This document shows positions 59,400-64,000 of a stretch of 64,000 bases of DNA, piece by piece. The notes beneath the pieces were generated by a model. That model saw only the letters and a list, made by a program, of their open reading frames with translations, searched no databases and had not been told where the DNA came from. The stretch's first letter is position 1; each line of letters opens with the position of its first letter. Origin of the DNA: Kitasatospora indigofera (lineage in GTDB: Bacteria; Actinomycetota; Actinomycetes; Streptomycetales; Streptomycetaceae); the NCBI RefSeq assembly GCF_014655955.1, contig NZ_BNBO01000008.1, forward strand, positions 1 to 64,000. Direction: 5' to 3'. Position numbers and translations under genes: made by a program.

Positions 59400-60884
59400 T
59401 TGGCCAGCACCACCACCCTCGGCGAACGACTCCTCAGGCGGAAGCCCGTCGCCACCCTGATCGCGGAGAGCGAGGGCCGGGACGAACTCCCGGCCGGCGC
59501 ACCGGCCGGCGGCGGACGCTCGGGCATCCACCTGAAGCGCACGATCGGGCTCTGGCAGCTCTCCGCGATCGGCATCGGGGCGACCGTCGGCACCGGCATC
59601 TTCTTCGTCCTGAGCAGCGCGGTGCCCGACGCCGGGCCCGCCGTCATCCTGTCCTTCGTCCTGGCGGCGGTCACCGCGGGCCTCACCGCCCTCTGCTACG
59701 CCGAGATGGCCTCCGCCATCCCCGCCTCCGGCTCCTCCTACTCCTACGCCTACGCCACCCTCGGCGAGGGCGTGGCCTTCGGCGTCGGCGTCTGCCTGCT
59801 GCTGGAGTACGGCGTCTCCGCCTCGGCGATCGCCGTCAGCTGGGGCGAGTACCTGAACAAGTTCCTCGACCTGGCCCTCGGTGTGCGGATACCCGAGTTC
59901 CTGGCCTCCGCCCCGGGCCACGGCGGCTACTTCAACCTGCCCGCCGTGATCCTGGTGGGGATGGTCTGCTTCCTGCTCGTGCGCGGGGTCAGCGAGTCCG
60001 CCAAGGTCAACGCCACCATGGTCGGCATCAAGATCTTCATCCTGCTGCTCTTCGTGGTGATCGGCCTCAGCGGATTCCGCTCCGGCAACCTCAGCGACTT
60101 CATGCCGTTCGGTGCGAGCGGCGTCCAGCTGGCCGCCTCCAGCATCTTCTTCTCCTTCATCGGCCTGGACGCCGTCTCCACCGCCGGCGAGGAGGTCAAG
60201 AACCCGCGCCGCACCCTGCCGCTGGCGATCATCATCTCGCTGGTCGTGGTCACCCTGCTGTACATCGGCGTCGCGATCGCCGCCCTCGGCGCCCAGCACT
60301 GGAGCAGGTTCGACGGCCAGGAGGCCGGACTCGCCCAGATCCTCCAGGACATCACCGGCCAGAGCTGGCCGGCCATGATGTTCGCCTTCGGCGCGATCAT
60401 CTCGATCTTCAGCGTCACCCTCGTGGTGATCTACGGCCAGACCCGGATCCTCTACTCCATGGGCCGCGACGGCATGCTGCCGAAGAAGTTCGCGGAGCTC
60501 TCCCCGCGCACCGGCACCCCGGTCTGGAACACCCTGGTGGTCGGCACCGCCGTCGCCGCCCTGGCCGCCTTCGTGCCGCTGGACATCCTCACCGACCTCA
60601 CCAGCCTCGGCACCCTGGTCGCCTTCTCGGTGGTCTCGATCGGCGTGATCGTGCTGCGCCGCACCCAGCCCGGCCTGGCCCGCGGGTTCAAGGTGCCCGG
60701 CTACCCGGTCACCCCGCTGCTCAGCGTCGGGTTCTGCGGCTACCTGATCTACGGCCTCGACCCGAAGGTCTACCTGTTCGCCGGCGCGGCCCTCGCCGTC
60801 GCCGCCGCCGTCTACTTCGGCTACAGCGTCCACCACTCCAGGCTGAACCACATCGTGGAACCCGAACCCGCCGAGGTCGGCTGA
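59400..60884 (+). CDS. APC-family amino acid permease
   Basis: A 494-residue transporter with twelve membrane helices. IGLWQLSAIGIGATVGTGIFFVL carries the unwound TM1 motif GATVGTGIF of cationic amino acid and YfnA-type transporters, and SIFFSFIGLDAVSTAGEEVKNPRRTLPLAI is the TM6 signature (shown as F-x-G-x-D-x3-T-x-A-E-E-x-x-N-P). TTG at 59400 has AGAAGGA upstream at usual spacing. A promoter-like stretch (59215-59330) precedes it, so it is transcribed apart from the PBP gene. Likely substrate class is amino acids, exact one unknown. Confidence 0.92.
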   Translation: MASTTTLGERLLRRKPVATLIAESEGRDELPAGAPAGGGRSGIHLKRTIGLWQLSAIGIGATVGTGIFFVLSSAVPDAGPAVILSFVLAAVTAGLTALCYAEMASAIPASGSSYSYAYATLGEGVAFGVGVCLLLEYGVSASAIAVSWGEYLNKFLDLALGVRIPEFLASAPGHGGYFNLPAVILVGMVCFLLVRGVSESAKVNATMVGIKIFILLLFVVIGLSGFRSGNLSDFMPFGASGVQLAASSIFFSFIGLDAVSTAGEEVKNPRRTLPLAIIISLVVVTLLYIGVAIAALGAQHWSRFDGQEAGLAQILQDITGQSWPAMMFAFGAIISIFSVTLVVIYGQTRILYSMGRDGMLPKKFAELSPRTGTPVWNTLVVGTAVAALAAFVPLDILTDLTSLGTLVAFSVVSIGVIVLRRTQPGLARGFKVPGYPVTPLLSVGFCGYLIYGLDPKVYLFAGAALAVAAAVYFGYSVHHSRLNHIVEPEPAEVG

Positions 60885-61056
60885 CCGGCCCGCCGATGCG
60901 GACCCCCGGCGGCCGGGCACGGCCCGTCCGCGCAGGTCAGCGCCGGGCCGCCGGTCACCTGACACGGCCGGCGGCCCCGCGTGCCGCACCGAGACACCCC
61001 GAAGCCCCTGCGCCAACTTCGCGACACGGCGCGCCCCCCGCGCCTAACCTTCCCTC

Positions 61057-62490
61057 ATGGTGAGCACCCGCACGCCCGGCCAGCCCCGCAGCCGCGGGCG
61101 CCTCACCGGCCGCCGCAGCACGCAGGCCCACCCGGCCACGGCCACCGCCGTGCCCGGGGGCCGGGCGCGTGCCGCGAGCCGGCCCGGCGGGCGCCGCGGC
61201 TCACGGGACTTCCCGCGCCAACGCGGCGACGACCCCGGACCGGGCGGCCGCCCCGAGCCCCTGGGCCCGGCCCGGCTCGCCGCCATGCGCCGGGTCCAGC
61301 TGCTCGGCTGCGCCGTCGCCGCCGTCTGGGCGGCCGCCTTCCCGGTCGTCTCCGACCTCGCCAACCAGCGGCTCTGGGGCACCGTCGCCGCGCCCGCCTA
61401 CCTGCTGGCCGGCCTGCTCTGCGCGACCCTGCCGCGCCGCCTCGCCGCCCGGGCCGCGGCCGCCGTCGCGCTGCTCGGCGCCGTCCTGCTGCCGCTGGCC
61501 CTGCTCGCGCTGCAGGGCCGCCACCAGTCCGAGGTGATGGTGGTCGAGCGCTCGGCCCGGCTGCTGCTCGGCACCGGCAGCCCCTACCTGACCCACCCCG
61601 TGGTCGTCAGCGACTACAACCCGTACCTGCCGGCGATGGCCGTGTTCGGCCTGCCGCGCACCCTGCTGGGCAACGCCGGCCCGCTGACCCAGGTGCTCGG
61701 CGACGCCCGGATCTGGTTCGCCCTGACCTTCCTGGGCTGCCTGCTGGCCTGCTGGCGGCTGCTGCGCCCGACCCGGGACCGCGGGCCGGTGCTGCCGCTG
61801 GCGGTGCTGACCGCCTCGCCGCTGATCGCCCTGGCGCTGGTGGTGGGCGGCGTCGACCTGCCCCTGATCGGGGTCTGCTGCCTGGCGATGGCGCTGGCCG
61901 AGCGGGACCGCACCGTCGCCACCGGGCTGGTGCTGGCCCTCGCCTGCAGCCTGAAGTGGACGGCCTGGCCGGCCCTGCCGGTCGCGGTGCTGCTGATCTG
62001 GCGGCTGTACGGGCGCCGGCCCGCCGTCCGGGCCGGCCTGACGGCGGTGGGTGCCGCGCTGGCGGTCGTCCTGCCGGTCGCGCTGGCCGAGCCGGCGGTG
62101 CTGCGCGAGCAGGTGGTCCGGTTCCCGCTCGGCCTGACCGCGATCCACACCCCGGCCGGCAGTCCGCTGCCGGGCAAGGTGCTGGCGGGGTTCGGCCCGA
62201 CCGGGCACACCGTCTCGCTGGCCCTGCTGACGATGGGCGGCGCCGCGGTCGCCATCTGGCTGCTGGCCCGTCCGCCGGTGTCCGCCATCGCCGCGGCCGA
62301 CCTGCTGGCGGCCGGGCTGGCGATAGCGTTCACGCTCGCCCCCGCCGGGCGTTTCGGCTACCTGGCGCTGCCGGCCGTGCTGGTGATCTGGCCCCGGCTG
62401 GCCGCCCACCGCTGGACGGCCCGCCGGCCGGTGCCCTGTCTGCTCAGCCTGCCGCTGGGCCCGCCGGAAAGCGTCCGGGCCGGGGCCTAG
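61057..62490 (+). CDS. Membrane glycosyltransferase-like protein (GT87/DUF2029-type)
   Basis: A 477-residue protein. The first 75 residues are basic and disordered, followed by about ten membrane helices. After the second helix the loop contains HQSEVMVVERSARLLLGTGSPYL, similar to the acidic-loop region of alpha-mannosyltransferases (GT87) that use polyprenyl-phosphate-mannose, and SLKWTAWPALPVAVLLIW is a common later motif of that family. ATG at 61057 follows TAACCT by six bases, supporting a leaderless start, although an internal ATG before the first helix would also be possible. It ends at a strong terminator. Confidence 0.75.
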   Translation: MVSTRTPGQPRSRGRLTGRRSTQAHPATATAVPGGRARAASRPGGRRGSRDFPRQRGDDPGPGGRPEPLGPARLAAMRRVQLLGCAVAAVWAAAFPVVSDLANQRLWGTVAAPAYLLAGLLCATLPRRLAARAAAAVALLGAVLLPLALLALQGRHQSEVMVVERSARLLLGTGSPYLTHPVVVSDYNPYLPAMAVFGLPRTLLGNAGPLTQVLGDARIWFALTFLGCLLACWRLLRPTRDRGPVLPLAVLTASPLIALALVVGGVDLPLIGVCCLAMALAERDRTVATGLVLALACSLKWTAWPALPVAVLLIWRLYGRRPAVRAGLTAVGAALAVVLPVALAEPAVLREQVVRFPLGLTAIHTPAGSPLPGKVLAGFGPTGHTVSLALLTMGGAAVAIWLLARPPVSAIAAADLLAAGLAIAFTLAPAGRFGYLALPAVLVIWPRLAAHRWTARRPVPCLLSLPLGPPESVRAGA

Positions 62491-62496
62491 GGAACG

Positions 62497-62540
62497 CGAA
62501 GGGGGCGGGTACGGGAGCCTGCCCGTACCCGCCCCCTTCG
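62497..62540. terminator. Bidirectional terminator
   Basis: CGAAGGGGGCGGGTACGGG (62497-62515) pairs perfectly over 19 bases with 62522-62540, loop AGCCTG, between convergent genes. Confidence 0.93.
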
Positions 62541-62549
62541 GCGTGGTCG

Positions 62550-64000
62550 TCAGCCGCCGTTGCCGACCGCCAGCACGGCCGCCGAGGCCGGGCCGGCCGC
62601 GTCGACGCCGTGGCCGCCGCCCTCGACCATGGCGGCGACCGCCAGGTTGTCGCGGTAGGCGGTGAACCAGCTGTCGGTGGCCTGGCCGGCGGCGCGCTCG
62701 GCGGTGCCGGTCTTGCCGCCGATGTCACCCTTCAGGCCGCCCATCGGGCCGGCGGCGGTGCCGCTGTGGGCGGTGGCCGCCATCAGGGCGCGCAGCTTGG
62801 TCAGGGTGTCGGGGGAGAGCTTGCCGGGGGCCTCGATCTGCGGGAGCCCCTCGATCAGGATGGGCTGCTTGAAGACGCCGCCCTTGACGGTGGCCGCGAC
62901 CGAGGCCATCGCCAGCGGGTTCATCTTGATCTTGCCCTGGCCGTAGTACTCGTCGGCCGTCTCGTCCGGGTTCTGCCCGGCGCCGGGGATGACGGCGTCG
63001 AAGTTCGGCACGCCGACCTTCCAGGTGGTGCCGAGGCCGAAGGCCTTGGCGCCGATGTCGGCCAGGTCGCCGGACTTCAGCTTGGCCTTGCCCTCGATCA
63101 CGAACGCGGTGTTGCAGGAGTTCGTGAAGTCGTCCTTGAGGGTGTACTCGGGGTGCGGTTCCTCGAAGTCGTTCTTGATGGTGTGCCCGGCCGAGGTGGT
63201 CGCGGGGCACGGCATCGGGGACTCGGGGCTGAGCCCGGCCTCCAGCAGCGCCGCCGCCGTGATCACCTTCATCGTGGAGCCGGGCGCGGTGGCGCCCAGG
63301 AAGGCGGTGTTGAAACCGGTCGCCGGGGCGTTGGCGGCGGCCAGGATCTTGCCGGTGGTCGGCTCGATCGCGACCAGGGCGGCCTTGCGCTTGCCGCCCT
63401 GCGACTGGTCCAGCACGGCCTTCTCGGCGGCGGCCTGGAGCGCGCCGTCGATGGTGAGCTTCAGCGGCTTGCCGGGCTTGGGCGCGGTGATGGTGAAGAG
63501 GTTCTCCGGGGTGGCCTTGCCGGCCGCGTCCAGGATCACCACGCCGTTGCCCGCGTCCGCCGGGTCGTTGGCCGGCAGGCTGTTCTTCGGGATGCCCGCC
63601 AGCATGCTGGTCAGCGAGGCGTACGAGGCCAGCGACTTGCCGTTGCGGTCGGTCATGTTGGACGGCGGCGCGAAGATCGGCTGTGCGGTGATCGTCTCGC
63701 CCTCGGCCAGGTGCGGGTGGATCACCGACGGGGCCCAGTGCACGGAGGCGGTGCCGTCGCTCATCTTGACCACGCCGAGGAAGCCGTCGTAGCTCCAGGT
63801 GCTGGTGGTGCCGGCGAACTCGGCCTTGGCCTTGAAGGCCATCATCACCTGCCCGGGCGGCGGCGGGGCCGCGGTGGCGCCGGCCGGGGCCGAGGCGGCG
63901 GCGCTCGCCGTGCCGGTGGCCTTCGGGGCCGCCGCGGGGGAGGCACTGGTGGCGGCCGCGACGGCGGCCGCGGTGGCCGGCCCGCTGGTGGCCAGCGTCA
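62550..64000 (-). CDS. MecA-type class B PBP with NTF2-like domain, 5' end outside the window (partial)
   Basis: At least 483 residues of a transpeptidase whose frame stays open to the window edge. The visible part begins in an Ala/Pro/Thr linker, then the end of an NTF2-like (MecA_N) domain (WSYDGFLGVVKMSDGTASVH, then SVIHPHLAEGETI), the DRNGKSLA dimerisation-domain motif, and the transpeptidase domain with GSTMK, NSCN and KTGT. It crosslinks peptidoglycan, and such PBPs are multiplied in Streptomyces. Internal ATG pairs at 63846-63851 are unlikely starts, since the NTF2-like domain continues upstream. The signal or membrane helix must lie beyond the edge. Confidence 0.93.
   Translation of the reverse strand, partial: TLATSGPATAAAVAAATSASPAAAPKATGTASAAASAPAGATAAPPPPGQVMMAFKAKAEFAGTTSTWSYDGFLGVVKMSDGTASVHWAPSVIHPHLAEGETITAQPIFAPPSNMTDRNGKSLASYASLTSMLAGIPKNSLPANDPADAGNGVVILDAAGKATPENLFTITAPKPGKPLKLTIDGALQAAAEKAVLDQSQGGKRKAALVAIEPTTGKILAAANAPATGFNTAFLGATAPGSTMKVITAAALLEAGLSPESPMPCPATTSAGHTIKNDFEEPHPEYTLKDDFTNSCNTAFVIEGKAKLKSGDLADIGAKAFGLGTTWKVGVPNFDAVIPGAGQNPDETADEYYGQGKIKMNPLAMASVAATVKGGVFKQPILIEGLPQIEAPGKLSPDTLTKLRALMAATAHSGTAAGPMGGLKGDIGGKTGTAERAAGQATDSWFTAYRDNLAVAAMVEGGGHGVDAAGPASAAVLAVGNGG

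Overview
The window is very GC-rich DNA (codon third positions almost all G or C) from a filamentous, spore-forming actinobacterium, most likely a Streptomycetaceae member (Streptomyces or Kitasatospora). Support comes from an HrdD-type sigma factor, a SepX/GlpR divisome protein, FbiC for coenzyme F420, an XRE-DUF5753/DUF397 pair, a GPP34 protein, a class-E-sortase type LAxTG surface protein and many GTG starts. Many genes appear leaderless, with a TANNNT -10 box six or seven bases before the start codon. It looks like chromosomal core interspersed with small accessory genes. No insertion sequence, prophage or CRISPR array was seen.

Layout. 1-4.3 kb: end of a probable 2-oxoacid:ferredoxin oxidoreductase beta gene, a TetR/DUF5701 divergent pair, an HxlR/SDR divergent pair and a RarD-type permease. 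4.4-7.6 kb: a co-transcribed LolA-like lipoprotein, ABC ATPase and ABC permease. 7.8-11.3 kb: FbiC, then a cysteine-containing leader peptide upstream of a clade-D-like beta-carbonic anhydrase. 11.4-20.7 kb: secreted phosphatase, ADP-ribosylglycohydrolase, XRE/DUF397 pair, GPP34 protein, a D,D-carboxypeptidase with a huge disordered cytoplasmic N-terminus, and a membrane glycosyltransferase. 20.75-22.15 kb is a gene-poor stretch ending at tRNA-Arg(CCT).

22.7-33 kb: a small conserved protein, GNAT acetyltransferase, carbon-nitrogen hydrolase, PAP2 phosphatase, HrdD-like sigma factor, MscL, an FmdB-type zinc ribbon behind a CIRCE-like element, an MFS exporter and a CPA1 K+/H+ antiporter. 33-43.4 kb: penicillin acylase, 5-FTHF cyclo-ligase, a degenerate GGDEF protein, then the conserved galU-moeA(glp)-moaC-mogA-rimJ-sepX block and tRNA-Ala(CGC).

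43.7-47.7 kb, directly after the tRNA-Ala, holds the most interesting locus: an XRE-NACHT STAND ATPase with 13 C-terminal solenoid repeats, a divergent small membrane protein, and a tRNA 3'-end-like remnant with its own terminator on the far side. This resembles a small defence-type island. 47.7-64 kb: MarR/EamA pair, an SDR gene behind short tandem repeats, an LAxTG surface protein, a VWA plus membrane protein pair, a two-gene ABC transporter, a DUF1269 protein, a SEDS-PBP pair (FtsW/RodA-like plus class B PBP), an amino-acid permease, a mannosyltransferase-like membrane protein, and the C-terminal part of a MecA-type PBP that runs off the end.

Cell-envelope work is the commonest theme (three PBP-family enzymes, a SEDS polymerase, a sortase substrate, two GT-C-like membrane proteins). 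Intrinsic terminators with 14-19 bp stems separate several convergent gene pairs.
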